Source: Algoriphagus sp.
GTDB lineage: Bacteria > Bacteroidota > Bacteroidia > Cytophagales > Cyclobacteriaceae
Assembly (NCBI RefSeq): GCF_030694375.1
Contig: NZ_JAUXYL010000007.1
Span: 372,001 to 436,000, forward strand
Direction of reading: 5' to 3'
Length of the DNA: 64,000 nucleotides
The notes beneath the pieces are model-generated. The model searched no databases. It worked only from the letters and a program-made list of their open reading frames with translations, and was not told where the DNA came from. Position numbers and translations under genes: made by a program. Positions within the stretch are counted from its first letter, which is position 1, and the number at the start of each line of letters is the position of its first letter. Below, piece after piece: positions 54,230 to 62,997 of the stretch.

Positions 54230-55456
54230 ATGAATTTTCCCACTAAGTTTCGACTTTCTCTGATGATGTTTTTGGAGTTTTTTGTTTGGGGATCATGGTA
54301 TGTTACGATGGGGACTTTTCTTGGAAACAATCTTCAGGCAAAAGATCAGGATATTTCGTTGGCATTTTCCACCCAATCATTTGGTGCCATCATCGCTCCT
54401 TTTATCGTAGGCTTAATCGCAGATCGCTATTTCCATGCACAACGGATTCTGGGGGTAATCCATTTGGTCGGGGCTGTCTTGATGTATTTACTTTATTCAG
54501 CAACAGATTTTTCGGGATTTTTCCCCGTATTGTTGGCCTACATGATCCTTTTCATGCCTACCCTTGCCTTGGTCAATGCGATTTCATTCAATCAGATGAA
54601 AGATCCGGCCAAGGAATTTTCCATTATCAGAATATGGGGAACGATTGGTTGGATTGCAGCCGGGTTACTGGTTTCCTACTTGGCATGGGACAGTCAGGCC
54701 GGGCTGGCAAGTGGCCTGTTGAAAAACACTTGGGTCATGGCTGCGGCCGTTTCTTTAATTCTTGGAATATACAGCTTCACTTTACCCTCCACCCCACCAA
54801 GAGCAAAATCCACAGGAGGGTTTAAGCTTTCAGAGATTTTGGGTTTGGATGCACTTTCGCTATTAAAGGACAGAAATTTTGCGATTTTCTTTATTTCCTC
54901 CATTTTGATCTGCATTCCTCTGGCATTTTATTACCAGAATGCCAGTCCTTTTTTGACTGAAATCGGCGTTGAAAATTCAACTGGAAAAATGGCTTTAGGG
55001 CAGGTATCAGAAGTGTTGTTTTTACTGGCCTTACCCCTATTCTTTTCTCGATTTGGATTTAAAAAAACCCTGATCGTGGCCATGTTGGCATGGGCAATCA
55101 GGTATGTATTCTTCGCATTTGGTGATGCAGACTCGGGGGTTTGGATGCTGTTGGTAGGAATTGTGCTCCATGGAGTTTGCTATGATTTCTTTTTTGTAAG
55201 CGGACAGATCTACACGGATTCCCATGCCGGAGAAAAATTCAAATCATCTGCTCAGGGACTTATCACGCTGGCCACCTACGGCATTGGGATGCTAATTGGC
55301 TTCTGGGCGGCCGGTCAAATCTCCAATTACTACCTTGCTGAGACCGGTTTTCACTTCTGGAAGTCAATTTGGTTGATTCCTGCTGGTATTTCCGTTCTGG
55401 TTTTACTATTTTTCATTTCTTTTTTCAAAGAAGAAAAAGTCAAGCCTCACCTTTAA
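54230..55456 (+). CDS. MFS transporter, nucleoside/sugar:H+ symporter type (NupG-like)
   Basis: A 408-residue membrane protein with about 12 helices, starting FRLSLMMFLEFFVWGSWYVTMGTFL, the nucleoside:H+ symporter signature, then GAIIAPFIVGLIADRYFHAQRIL. Related MFS genes of Bacteroidota are commonly found in sugar-oxidation loci, and import of the sugar or keto-sugar is a reasonable guess. It is the first plus-strand gene of the locus, divergent from the Gfo/Idh gene (245 bases between). Confidence 0.85.
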   Translation: MNFPTKFRLSLMMFLEFFVWGSWYVTMGTFLGNNLQAKDQDISLAFSTQSFGAIIAPFIVGLIADRYFHAQRILGVIHLVGAVLMYLLYSATDFSGFFPVLLAYMILFMPTLALVNAISFNQMKDPAKEFSIIRIWGTIGWIAAGLLVSYLAWDSQAGLASGLLKNTWVMAAAVSLILGIYSFTLPSTPPRAKSTGGFKLSEILGLDALSLLKDRNFAIFFISSILICIPLAFYYQNASPFLTEIGVENSTGKMALGQVSEVLFLLALPLFFSRFGFKKTLIVAMLAWAIRYVFFAFGDADSGVWMLLVGIVLHGVCYDFFFVSGQIYTDSHAGEKFKSSAQGLITLATYGIGMLIGFWAAGQISNYYLAETGFHFWKSIWLIPAGISVLVLLFFISFFKEEKVKPHL

Positions 55457-55469
55457 ACCCAAAACACCA

Positions 55470-56345
55470 ATGAATTTCGATTCAAGTAGAAGGTCTTCCT
55501 TCAAAAAAATGATCCTTGGAGGAGCCGCAATGGGAACATTGGCCTCTTTCGACTGGAAAGAAGGCAATGCTCCCCTCCAACTCAAAGGAAATATCAACCA
55601 CGGCGTCTGTGCCTGGACTATGCCCTCACTCAACTTGGATGAGCTTTGCGTAGCTATTAAAAAAATAGGATTTAATGCCATCGACTTGGTTGGCCCTAAA
55701 GGTTGGGATACGCTGAAAACTCACGGTGTGGAATGTTCGATGTGCAATGGTGCAGAATTGGGAATTCCCAAAGGCTGGAATGATCCGCAGTACCACGATC
55801 AACTCATAAAAAACTACACTGAGCTGATCCCCGAAGTAGCCAAGTACGGATATAAAAACCTGATTTGCTTCTCTGGAAACCGGAACGGGATGGACGATGA
55901 AGTCGGGATGAAAAACTGCTCAGAAGGATTGAAAAAAATTATGGCCGTAGCAGAGAGACACGGCGTAATCATACAGATGGAATTACTCAATAGCAAAGTA
56001 AATCACAAAGATTACATGTGTGATCTATCTGCTTGGGGAGTAGAGCTATGTAAAATTGTAGGGAGCGAAAACTTCAAATTGCTATATGATATCTATCACA
56101 TGCAGATAGACGAGGGTGATATCATCCGAACCATCCAAACAAATCATCAATATTTCGGTCATTATCATACAGCCGGCAATCCCGGTAGAAATGAGCTGGA
56201 TGAAAATCAGGAGATCAACTATCCTGCTGTCATGAGGGCCATTGTAGCCACTGGCTATAAAGGGTATGTTTCACATGAATTCATCCCGAAATCTGAAGAC
56301 AAAATCGCCGCGCTGGCTCAGGCAGTGCAGGTCTGTGACGTGTAA
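55470..56345 (+). CDS. TIM-barrel isomerase (hydroxypyruvate-isomerase-like), Tat-type leader
   Basis: A 291-residue AP-endonuclease-2-type barrel. The N-terminus has a twin-arginine-like leader: SSRRSSFKKMILGGAAMGTLASF. Metal-ligand candidates are E in IQMELLNSK, D in LLYDIYHMQ, H in GHYHTAGNPGRNE and E in YVSHEFIP. Starts 14 bases after the transporter stop. The export leader suggests a periplasmic isomerase or lyase acting next to the GMC enzyme. Confidence 0.83.
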   Translation: MNFDSSRRSSFKKMILGGAAMGTLASFDWKEGNAPLQLKGNINHGVCAWTMPSLNLDELCVAIKKIGFNAIDLVGPKGWDTLKTHGVECSMCNGAELGIPKGWNDPQYHDQLIKNYTELIPEVAKYGYKNLICFSGNRNGMDDEVGMKNCSEGLKKIMAVAERHGVIIQMELLNSKVNHKDYMCDLSAWGVELCKIVGSENFKLLYDIYHMQIDEGDIIRTIQTNHQYFGHYHTAGNPGRNELDENQEINYPAVMRAIVATGYKGYVSHEFIPKSEDKIAALAQAVQVCDV

Positions 56346-56371
56346 TTTATTAAACCAAAAATACCATACCT

Positions 56372-58051
56372 ATGGCAAATGAAGCGTATGACGCAATCGT
56401 AGTTGGGTCAGGAATTAGCGGCGGAATGGCCGCTAAAGAGCTGACGGAGAAGGGGCTGAAAGTACTGCTCCTGGAGAGGGGCCCAATGGTTGAGCACGTA
56501 AAGGATTACAAGAGTGCTACTCTTCCTCCTTGGGAAGTACCCCACAGAGGTAGAAGAACGCAAGAACAACTTGAAAATCATCCAAACTTAAGAAGAGACT
56601 ATGTTCTCAACGAACTTAACCTAGACTGGTGGGCGCACGAAAGTGATTCACCTTATGTGGAGGACAAGCCATTCACTTGGTTCAGAGGATATCAAGTCGG
56701 GGGCAGATCTTTACTTTGGGGAAGACAGTCCTATCGCTGGGCCAACCTTGATTTTGAAGCGAATGCCAAAGAAGGTATTGCTGTAGACTGGCCAATTCGA
56801 TACAATGACCTAGCGCCTTGGTATAGCTATGTAGAAAAATTCATTGGGGTTTCAGGCTCCAAAGACGGATTGGCAATTTTGCCTGATGGAGAATTCCAAA
56901 AGCCAGTTCCAATGAACTGTGTCGAAATAGATGCCGCTGCAAAAATCAAAGAACACTACAAGGGGGCAAGAAACTGGACGATTGGTCGTCCGGCGAACAA
57001 TACCGAACCACTTCCCGGCAGACCGGGCTGTCAATACAGAAACAAGTGTTCTTTGGGCTGCCCTTTTGGAGGCTACTTCAGTACTCAAGCGTCGACCCTT
57101 CCTGCTGCACAAGCTACGGGGAATTTGACCTTGAGACCCTGGTCTATCGTCCGTCGATTGATCTATGACAAAGACACCAAAAAAGCTACCGGTGTAGAAG
57201 TACTCGATGCTGAGACCAACCAAACGGTAGAATACGATGCGAAAATCGTATTCTTATGTGCTTCTGCATTTAATTCAACAGCCATTTTGATGCGTACTGC
57301 CACCGACATCTGGCCTGGTGGATTGGGATCTTCGTCTGGAGAACTCGGACATAATGTGATGGATCACCATTTCCGTTTGGGTGCCAACGGTACCATGGAA
57401 GGCTACGAAGACAAGTACTATTTTGGCCGAAGACCGACTGGTCTTTACATCCCTCGATTCAGAAACCTGAATGGCGAAAAGCGTGATTACCTCAGAGGCT
57501 TTGGCTATCAGGGGGGTGCAAGCAGAAGTGGCTGGAGTAGAGACGTGGCGGAGTTGGGATTCGGTGCGCCAATGAAAGGTGCCCTGACCGAACCGGGACC
57601 ATGGGGAGTCGGATTCACTGCTTTCGGAGAAATTCTGCCTTATCATGACAACACGATCAAACTTTCTGACACCGTGAAAGACAAGTGGGGAATGGAAGCC
57701 CTTGTCATGAGTGCCGAGATTAAAGAAAATGAAATCAACATGCGTAAGGACATGATGGCTGATGCGGCAGAAATGCTTGAAGTAGCCGGATTCAAAAATG
57801 TCAAAACGTATGATGCTGGCTATACTTTCGGTCAAGGAATTCATGAAATGGGTACAGCTAGAATGGGTCGCGATCCAAAGACTTCTGTATTGAATGGAAA
57901 CAATCAAGTGTGGGAAGCGAAAAATGTATTTGTCACTGATGGCGCTTGCATGACTTCTGCAGCTGCTCAAAACCCATCGTTGACTTACTTGGCGCTGACT
58001 GCAAGAGCGGCAGCATTCGCAGTGGATGAATTGAAAAAGATGAACCTCTAA
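56372..58051 (+). CDS. GMC oxidoreductase (glucoside-3-dehydrogenase-like catalytic subunit)
   Basis: A 559-residue flavoprotein. FAD-binding motif DAIVVGSGISGGMAAKEL (about 9-26), ATG-like GGRSLLWGRQSYRW, a cysteine-rich block (CQYRNKCSLGCPFGG) that could hold an iron-sulphur cluster, and C-terminal catalytic H in QGIHEMGTARMG plus N in SAAAQNPSLTYLALTARAA. It lacks its own signal peptide and follows the subunit-3-type partner pattern: that protein's Tat signal would carry the complex out. This matches glucoside 3-dehydrogenases (LacA-type). Confidence 0.88.
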   Translation: MANEAYDAIVVGSGISGGMAAKELTEKGLKVLLLERGPMVEHVKDYKSATLPPWEVPHRGRRTQEQLENHPNLRRDYVLNELNLDWWAHESDSPYVEDKPFTWFRGYQVGGRSLLWGRQSYRWANLDFEANAKEGIAVDWPIRYNDLAPWYSYVEKFIGVSGSKDGLAILPDGEFQKPVPMNCVEIDAAAKIKEHYKGARNWTIGRPANNTEPLPGRPGCQYRNKCSLGCPFGGYFSTQASTLPAAQATGNLTLRPWSIVRRLIYDKDTKKATGVEVLDAETNQTVEYDAKIVFLCASAFNSTAILMRTATDIWPGGLGSSSGELGHNVMDHHFRLGANGTMEGYEDKYYFGRRPTGLYIPRFRNLNGEKRDYLRGFGYQGGASRSGWSRDVAELGFGAPMKGALTEPGPWGVGFTAFGEILPYHDNTIKLSDTVKDKWGMEALVMSAEIKENEINMRKDMMADAAEMLEVAGFKNVKTYDAGYTFGQGIHEMGTARMGRDPKTSVLNGNNQVWEAKNVFVTDGACMTSAAAQNPSLTYLALTARAAAFAVDELKKMNL

Positions 58052-58063
58052 TTCGAGAAAGAA

Positions 58064-58627
58064 ATGACTGTAATGAATAGAAGAGACGCGCTAAAAAGCG
58101 TCGCCCTGATGATGGGAGGCACTATGATTGGAGCCACAGCCATCTTGACCGGTTGTTCACCCGAACGACAGCTTAAAGACCTCAATTTTAGCCCGGAAGA
58201 TCTCGCTTTTCTGGATGAAATCGGAGAAACCATAATTCCCACCACTGATACTCCAGGTGCAAAAGCAACCAAAATCGGTGAATTTATGGTCATGATGGTG
58301 AAAGACACCTATGATGCTGATCAGCAAAAAGCATTCGTCGACGGATTGAATCAGTTGAGCAAAGACTTCAAGACTGAAAAAGGCACTGATTTCATGAAAG
58401 CCAGCGCAGAAGATCGACTTGCCTTCCTGAATGGAATGCAGGAAAAATTCATTGCAAGTGGCGACGCAAGAGAACCTATTGTTATCAATATGCTGCGTGA
58501 TTTGACTCTTTTGGGATATTTTACCTCTGAAATTGGTGCTACTCAAGCGCTCAATTATGTGGAAGTTCCAGGAAGATACGATGGTTGCATGGAGTATAAG
58601 AAAGGCGACAAAGCCTGGGTGATCTAA
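58064..58627 (+). CDS. Gluconate 2-dehydrogenase subunit 3-family protein (Tat lipoprotein)
   Basis: A 187-residue protein with a Tat leader, MNRRDALKSVALMMGGTMIGATAI, ending in a lipobox (TGC). The body (FLDEIGETIIPTTDTPGAKATKIGEFMVMMVKDTY) is the gluconate_2-dh3 family signature. In membrane sugar dehydrogenases this small subunit escorts the GMC subunit through Tat and anchors it. It begins 12 bases after the GMC stop. Confidence 0.88.
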   Translation: MTVMNRRDALKSVALMMGGTMIGATAILTGCSPERQLKDLNFSPEDLAFLDEIGETIIPTTDTPGAKATKIGEFMVMMVKDTYDADQQKAFVDGLNQLSKDFKTEKGTDFMKASAEDRLAFLNGMQEKFIASGDAREPIVINMLRDLTLLGYFTSEIGATQALNYVEVPGRYDGCMEYKKGDKAWVI

Positions 58628-58651
58628 TCAACGTCAGCTATAAATTTTACT

Positions 58652-58680
58652 TGCCTGCCTGACTTAAGGCAGGCATTTTT
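58652..58680 (+). terminator. Terminator after the GMC/subunit-3 pair
   Basis: TGCCTGCCT-gactta-AGGCAGGCA: nine pairs followed by TTTTT. The next gene starts 14 bases beyond, so read-through or an internal promoter must serve it. Confidence 0.85.
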
Positions 58681-58693
58681 ATTCAACCCAATT

Positions 58694-59587
58694 ATGAAGA
58701 ACCAAAGAAGAAAATTTATCCAAATGGGAGCCATGCTTGGAATGGGTGCGGCCTTTATGCCCCTACAGTTCTGCGCTGCTCCAAAAAAGAAAGAAGGGGA
58801 CTTGGACGAAACCGTCAAATCAACACTGAGCGCCTTTGGTATTCAGCTTTATTCTGTCAAGGAAGATATGGCAGTAGATGCTCAAGCGACGATGAGATCC
58901 TTGGCAGGCTTCGGTTATAAGCAATTTGAGGGATTTGACGGAGGTAAGGGAATACTGTGGGGAATGCAGCCGGCAGAGTTCAAATCGCTGCTGTCAGAAA
59001 CTGGCACTACGATGGTTGCCTCCCATGCCAATGTCTTCGAAAACCTTGAAGCCCAAGCTGCGCAGGCAGCCGAAGTTGGAATGAAATACCTGATATGTCC
59101 TTGGATCGGACCTCAGAAATCCTTGGATGATTATAAGAAAAAGGCAAATGAATTTAACCAGATCGGTGAAAAGCTAAAGTCCTTTGGATTGCGATTTGCC
59201 TACCACAATCATGATTACACCTTTGTAAATCAAGAAGGCTCCATCCCTCAGGACATCTTGATGGACAATACTGATCCAGAACTGGTAGATTTCGAAATGG
59301 ATATTTACTGGGTGCATGTAGCGAATGCAAAACCTGCTGAGTATCTCGCTAAATATCCGGGGCGATTCAGACTTTGTCACCTCAAAGATGCGGAAAGTGG
59401 AACAGGCGATCCACATCAGCGTGGTGTTCTGCTGGGAGCAGGCGAAATTCCCTACGCAGATTTGATCAAACAATCCAAAGCAATAGGAATGGAGTATTTT
59501 ATTGTCGAGCAGGAAAGATTCCCTTCCGGCACACCGATGGAAGCTGCAGAGACGAATGCAAAGTATTTGTCAGCTTTGGAATATTAA
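58694..59587 (+). CDS. Sugar-phosphate isomerase/epimerase-like Tat lipoprotein
   Basis: A 297-residue TIM barrel with a Tat-type leader (NQRRKFIQMGAMLGMGAAFMPLQFC) ending in a likely lipobox Cys (about C28). The barrel has FGIQLYSVKEDM, H and D in AYHNHDYTF, D in DFEMDIYWVHVANA, H in CHLKDAE and E in YFIVEQERF as metal-ligand candidates. It completes the plus-strand half of the locus. Its 3' end overlaps the convergent four-helix protein gene by four bases. Confidence 0.83.
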   Translation: MKNQRRKFIQMGAMLGMGAAFMPLQFCAAPKKKEGDLDETVKSTLSAFGIQLYSVKEDMAVDAQATMRSLAGFGYKQFEGFDGGKGILWGMQPAEFKSLLSETGTTMVASHANVFENLEAQAAQAAEVGMKYLICPWIGPQKSLDDYKKKANEFNQIGEKLKSFGLRFAYHNHDYTFVNQEGSIPQDILMDNTDPELVDFEMDIYWVHVANAKPAEYLAKYPGRFRLCHLKDAESGTGDPHQRGVLLGAGEIPYADLIKQSKAIGMEYFIVEQERFPSGTPMEAAETNAKYLSALEY

Positions 59588-60234
59588 ATCATTCCACGGT
59601 TACTTTCTGACTTTCTAAACAAAAGAAGGAACATCACCACAACCAAAATAATCAGCAAAGCCACTTCAAATTGAGCCCAAATCTGGGATCGATTTATAAG
59701 AACTTTGGCTTTGCTGATTAATTTTTCACCTTCCTCCATCTGGATTTTACTCAGATTATCCAAATCCTTTCGGGCCAGCGAAATTTTCTCATCATAGATT
59801 TTGACCTGAGCACGGTTGATCCCTGTAGAATCAGAATAAAGCAAATCATAGCTTTTGATATTGAGGTCTGTTTGGATGATTTTTTTGAAATCAGTAAGAT
59901 ATCCGGCCTCTTGTTCGGTGAGGTTAGTCGCCTCAAAATCGGAGATTATCGCCAGAATTGAGTTTTCGTTACTCGCTATTTCATTGATCACTTTTGAATA
60001 ATCATAGTCAATATTGCAGTGGTCGACCAGTTTTTGGATTTGAAACAGGTTTTCGGATATCTGAAAAATATAGCCCTCGACGACCAACCTGTCATTATAA
60101 ACTTCAGTAAAAGTATTGCTGATACTTCGGAAGGATTGTCTTTCCAATAGATTCTTGCTGTACAACAATAGTAATAAGATGCCGATAATGATCAGGGCCC
60201 GGACTTTTCTTCTTTTAAGGATGGAATCTTGCAT
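59584..60234 (-). CDS. Membrane protein with MCP-type four-helix-bundle domain
   Basis: A 216-residue protein with an N-terminal helix (VRALIIIGILLLLLYSKNLL), a ~150-residue helical periplasmic region resembling the 4HB ligand-binding domain of chemoreceptors, and a C-terminal helix (AQFEVALLIILVVVMFLLLF). There is no HAMP, kinase or methyl-accepting part. It is a sensor module without an output domain; function unknown. It is convergent with the isomerase gene. Confidence 0.7.
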   Translation of the reverse strand: MQDSILKRRKVRALIIIGILLLLLYSKNLLERQSFRSISNTFTEVYNDRLVVEGYIFQISENLFQIQKLVDHCNIDYDYSKVINEIASNENSILAIISDFEATNLTEQEAGYLTDFKKIIQTDLNIKSYDLLYSDSTGINRAQVKIYDEKISLARKDLDNLSKIQMEEGEKLISKAKVLINRSQIWAQFEVALLIILVVVMFLLLFRKSESNRGMI

Positions 60235-60340
60235 AATATGGGTTTATTACTGTAACAGCCAGCTCTAAGTAAGAGACATTCTCAGACTTTACAAACAACG
60301 GAGCCGAGTTTGATAAATTTCCTCATTTCAAATTCTCTAA

Positions 60341-61201
60341 TCAAGGCTTTTTGTCATAAACCCGCACATAATCGACCTCCATACGCTGAGGCCAAATACT
60401 GGCATCCACGCCCTTTGCTCCTCCCCAATTCCCCCCTACAGCAATATTCAGAATTAGATGAAAGGGCTGACTAAATGGCCATTCTTTATAATCATTTCCA
60501 GTATTTCCGAAAGTAAAGTATTTCTGACCGTCAATAAAGAAATCGATTTTTTCTTCGGTCCAGTCGATTGCATAAACATGGAAGTCATTCTGAAAATCCG
60601 AAACCATAAGCTGCGCTCCTTTTTGCGTTCCGATTGAATGATTGAATGCTTCAGTGTGAACCGTCCCATGAACTTTTCCCGGATCATACCCGACATGTTC
60701 CATGATGTCGATTTCTCCATTCTTTGGCCAGCCTCCATGCCTGTTTTCTTCCGGAAGCATCCAGATTGCAGGCCAAGTCCCTAATCCTTCCGGAAGTTTT
60801 GCTTTGACTTCAATGTAACCATATTCCCACGCTGCTTTCCCCTTGGTAACCAATCGAGCCGAGGTATAGCCTTTGGGATGGCTTGAGTCTGCATGCGCCT
60901 CAATGATTAAAATCCCATTTTCGGTACGGGCATTTTTTAAGTCGTTTTTAGAATAATACTGAAGCTCCTTGTTTCCCCAGCCATGATCGCCGACGTCATA
61001 ACTCCAGCTTTTAGGATCCGGAAGCCCGTCCCTGTCAAATTCATCTGACCAGATTAATTTCTGAGAAAAAGTTTCTTGTCCGCAAAATACAGCTAACCAG
61101 AAACTTATGAATAACACAGGAGATAGTCTTGATTTAATTTTATTTAGTTTTGAAACTATATTCAATTTAAATCGTGTCATATAGTAAATTGTTTTATTCA
61201 T
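60341..61201 (-). CDS. Glycoside hydrolase family 16 (beta-glucanase-like)
   Basis: A 286-residue secreted GH16 enzyme with the catalytic signature GEIDIMEH (E163, D165, E168). Typical strands KLIWSDEFDRDGLPDPKSWSYD, WGYIEVKAKLP.GLGTWPAIWMLP and IDWTEEKIDFFIDG are present. It cleaves beta-1,3/1,4-glucans (laminarin- or lichenan-like). The signal peptide is long. The ATG at 61180 (MTRFKLN) may be the true start, because 61201 leaves only 19 bases to the divergent csbD start. Confidence 0.88.
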   Translation of the reverse strand: MNKTIYYMTRFKLNIVSKLNKIKSRLSPVLFISFWLAVFCGQETFSQKLIWSDEFDRDGLPDPKSWSYDVGDHGWGNKELQYYSKNDLKNARTENGILIIEAHADSSHPKGYTSARLVTKGKAAWEYGYIEVKAKLPEGLGTWPAIWMLPEENRHGGWPKNGEIDIMEHVGYDPGKVHGTVHTEAFNHSIGTQKGAQLMVSDFQNDFHVYAIDWTEEKIDFFIDGQKYFTFGNTGNDYKEWPFSQPFHLILNIAVGGNWGGAKGVDASIWPQRMEVDYVRVYDKKP

Positions 61202-61220
61202 AAATCTAAAATTTTAAACT

Positions 61221-61412
61221 ATGTCATTACAACTTAAGGGTACTTGGAATCAGATAAAAGGAGAATTAAAGGAAAAATTTAGTGAGCTAACTGATGATGA
61301 CCTGTTGTACCAAGAAGGTCAGGAAGACAAAATTCTTGGAAAACTTCAGGAAAAAACAGGCGAAAATATCGAAAGCCTTCGAAAAATGATGTTCAAAGAA
61401 GAGCAGCTTTAA
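61221..61412 (+). CDS. CsbD family stress protein
   Basis: A 63-residue protein, LKGTWNQIKGELKEKFSELTDDDLLYQEGQEDKILGKLQEKTG, the CsbD repeat pattern in full. CsbD-like proteins are small, charged and induced by general stress; their biochemical role is unknown. Divergent from GH16 with a very short gap. Followed by a terminator. Confidence 0.85.
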   Translation: MSLQLKGTWNQIKGELKEKFSELTDDDLLYQEGQEDKILGKLQEKTGENIESLRKMMFKEEQL

Positions 61413-61433
61413 TCCCAAATCTAACTTTTTGAA

Positions 61434-61465
61434 AAAATGGTCGGCCCTCTCACCGGCCATTTTTG
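61434..61465 (+). terminator. Terminator of csbD
   Basis: AAAATGG-t-CGG-ccctctca-CCG-g-CCATTTTT: about 10 pairs plus a G-U, then TTTT. It lies 22 bases after the csbD stop. Confidence 0.8.
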
Positions 61466-61524
61466 CTTTCGGAGATTTCAACGAACCAAAGAGAATCGTA
61501 ACTTGCTTTAATAAACCCAAAAAT

Positions 61525-62688
61525 ATGGCTTATTACTTTAGACTAGGACAAATACCCCCTAAACGACATACCCAATTCCGTCAGCCTGACGGAAGCCTCT
61601 ATAAAGAGGAATTGGTCAGTTCCAAAGGCTTCTCCGGAATTTATTCTAACCTCTACCATATCTATAACCCCAATGAGGTCAAATCAATCGGTACTCCAAA
61701 ACCCTACAGCTGGGAACCGGCAAAAGCGCATGGCCTAAATCAAACGCATTTGAAAACATCCGGAGTCGATATCACAGGCGAAGATTACCTCAGCGCCCGA
61801 AGGATGTTGATGATGAACAATGATGTGATGATGGGTATTTGTTCACCCCGAAAGCGAAAGATGGACTTCTATTTCAAAAATGCCGATGGAGATGAAATCA
61901 TTTATATCCACGATGGAGAAGGTGTCCTTTACTCTCAGTTCGGTAAGTTGGAAGTGAGAAAAGGAGATTATATAATCATTCCAAGAACTACAATTTATCG
62001 ATTTGAATTCAATGAGGATGGACCTCTTAGGCTACTTGTCATCGAATCTCACGGGCCGGTAGAAACTGTAAAAAGATATAGAAATGAAGTTGGGCAGCTG
62101 CTGGAACACTCTCCCTATTGTGAGCGCGACATCCGGCCGCCGCATGAGTTGCACATCGAACGTGAAAAAGGCGATTACTTGGTTCAAATCAAAAAACAAG
62201 GCTTTCTTCACCAATATTCATACGCACACAGTCCTTTAGACATCGTGGGATGGGATGGTTACCTGTACCCCTATGCACTTTCCATACATGATTTTGAGCC
62301 AATCACTGGACGAATACACCAACCGCCTCCTGTACATCAGACCTTCCAGGCTTGGGGTTTTGTAATATGCTCTTTCGTCCCCAGACTATTCGATTACCAT
62401 CCCTTGGCAATTCCAGCACCTTATAACCACTCTAACATCGATTCCGACGAAGTCTTATATTATGCCGAGGGAGAATTTATGAGCAGAAAAGGCATTGATC
62501 GGGGTTCATTTACCATTCACATGGGAGGATTGCCTCATGGACCCCATCCGGGAACGGTAGAAAAATCCATCGGAGCAAAGGAGACGCATGAATATGCGGT
62601 TATGTTGGACACACATCGTCCATTGTTCATAACCACCGATGCATTGGAGTTTGTCGATAATAACTACCCGATGAGCTGGACTGAATAA
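61525..62688 (+). CDS. hmgA: Homogentisate 1,2-dioxygenase
   Basis: The open frame starts at 61429 but overlaps the csbD terminator. The ATG at 61525 begins the conserved MAYYFRLGQIPPKRHTQFRQPDG, giving 387 residues. Cupin-type family motifs follow: DFYFKNADGDEIIYIHDGEGVLYSQFGKLEVRKGDYIIIPRTTIYRFEF and Fe-ligand region HQTFQAWGFVICSFVPRLFDYHP...YYAEGEF with MGGLPHGPHPG. It opens the ring of homogentisate in tyrosine/phenylalanine degradation. No other genes of the pathway are adjacent. Confidence 0.9.
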   Translation: MAYYFRLGQIPPKRHTQFRQPDGSLYKEELVSSKGFSGIYSNLYHIYNPNEVKSIGTPKPYSWEPAKAHGLNQTHLKTSGVDITGEDYLSARRMLMMNNDVMMGICSPRKRKMDFYFKNADGDEIIYIHDGEGVLYSQFGKLEVRKGDYIIIPRTTIYRFEFNEDGPLRLLVIESHGPVETVKRYRNEVGQLLEHSPYCERDIRPPHELHIEREKGDYLVQIKKQGFLHQYSYAHSPLDIVGWDGYLYPYALSIHDFEPITGRIHQPPPVHQTFQAWGFVICSFVPRLFDYHPLAIPAPYNHSNIDSDEVLYYAEGEFMSRKGIDRGSFTIHMGGLPHGPHPGTVEKSIGAKETHEYAVMLDTHRPLFITTDALEFVDNNYPMSWTE

Positions 62689-62737
62689 CTTCCTGACAGT
62701 AAAGCTTAAAATTCCCTTATCCTACTTGGAAAAAACC

Positions 62738-62774
62738 AAAAAACCCGATCTGATTGATTCATTTCGGGTTTTTT
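62738..62774 (+). terminator. Terminator of hmgA
   Basis: AAAAAACCCGA (62738-62748) pairs perfectly with TCGGGTTTTTT (62764-62774), with a 15-base loop. Confidence 0.88.
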
Positions 62775-62783
62775 AACCCGGAC

Positions 62784-62968
62784 TATGCATTAGGTTTCGT
62801 TATGAGGACAGTAAGTGCAATAAAATCAGGCTGTTTGGAGACTGAGTCCGCCGCGGCGGATATGGTGATCCCGATAGCTCGGGAGAAAACAGCAACGTAG
62901 TGACTGATTTTGAAGCAATTACTGGCCGCAATAACTTGTGCGCCGTGGCGTAGAATTGCTAATGCATA
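62784..62968. mobile_element. Foldback (MITE-like) element with 10-bp terminal inverted repeats
   Basis: TATGCATTAG (62784-62793) is mirrored by CTAATGCATA (62959-62968). Inside, AAAATCAG (62822-62829) is mirrored by CTGATTTT (62904-62911) and the intervening arms align imperfectly, so the whole 185 bases can fold. Two GC-rich palindromes, TCCGCCGCGGCGGA (62847-62860) and CCCGA-tagc-TCGGG (62870-62883), form the centre. It encodes nothing. It sits between the hmgA terminator and a convergent phosphatase gene. The same GC palindrome core occurs at 4912. Confidence 0.6.
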
Positions 62969-62997
62969 TTTCAGGTTTAATGGATATATCACAAGTC

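Noticed and set aside
57275..57970. 231-codon minus-strand ORF opposite the GMC gene
   Set aside because: Antisense shadow of a conserved flavoprotein gene.
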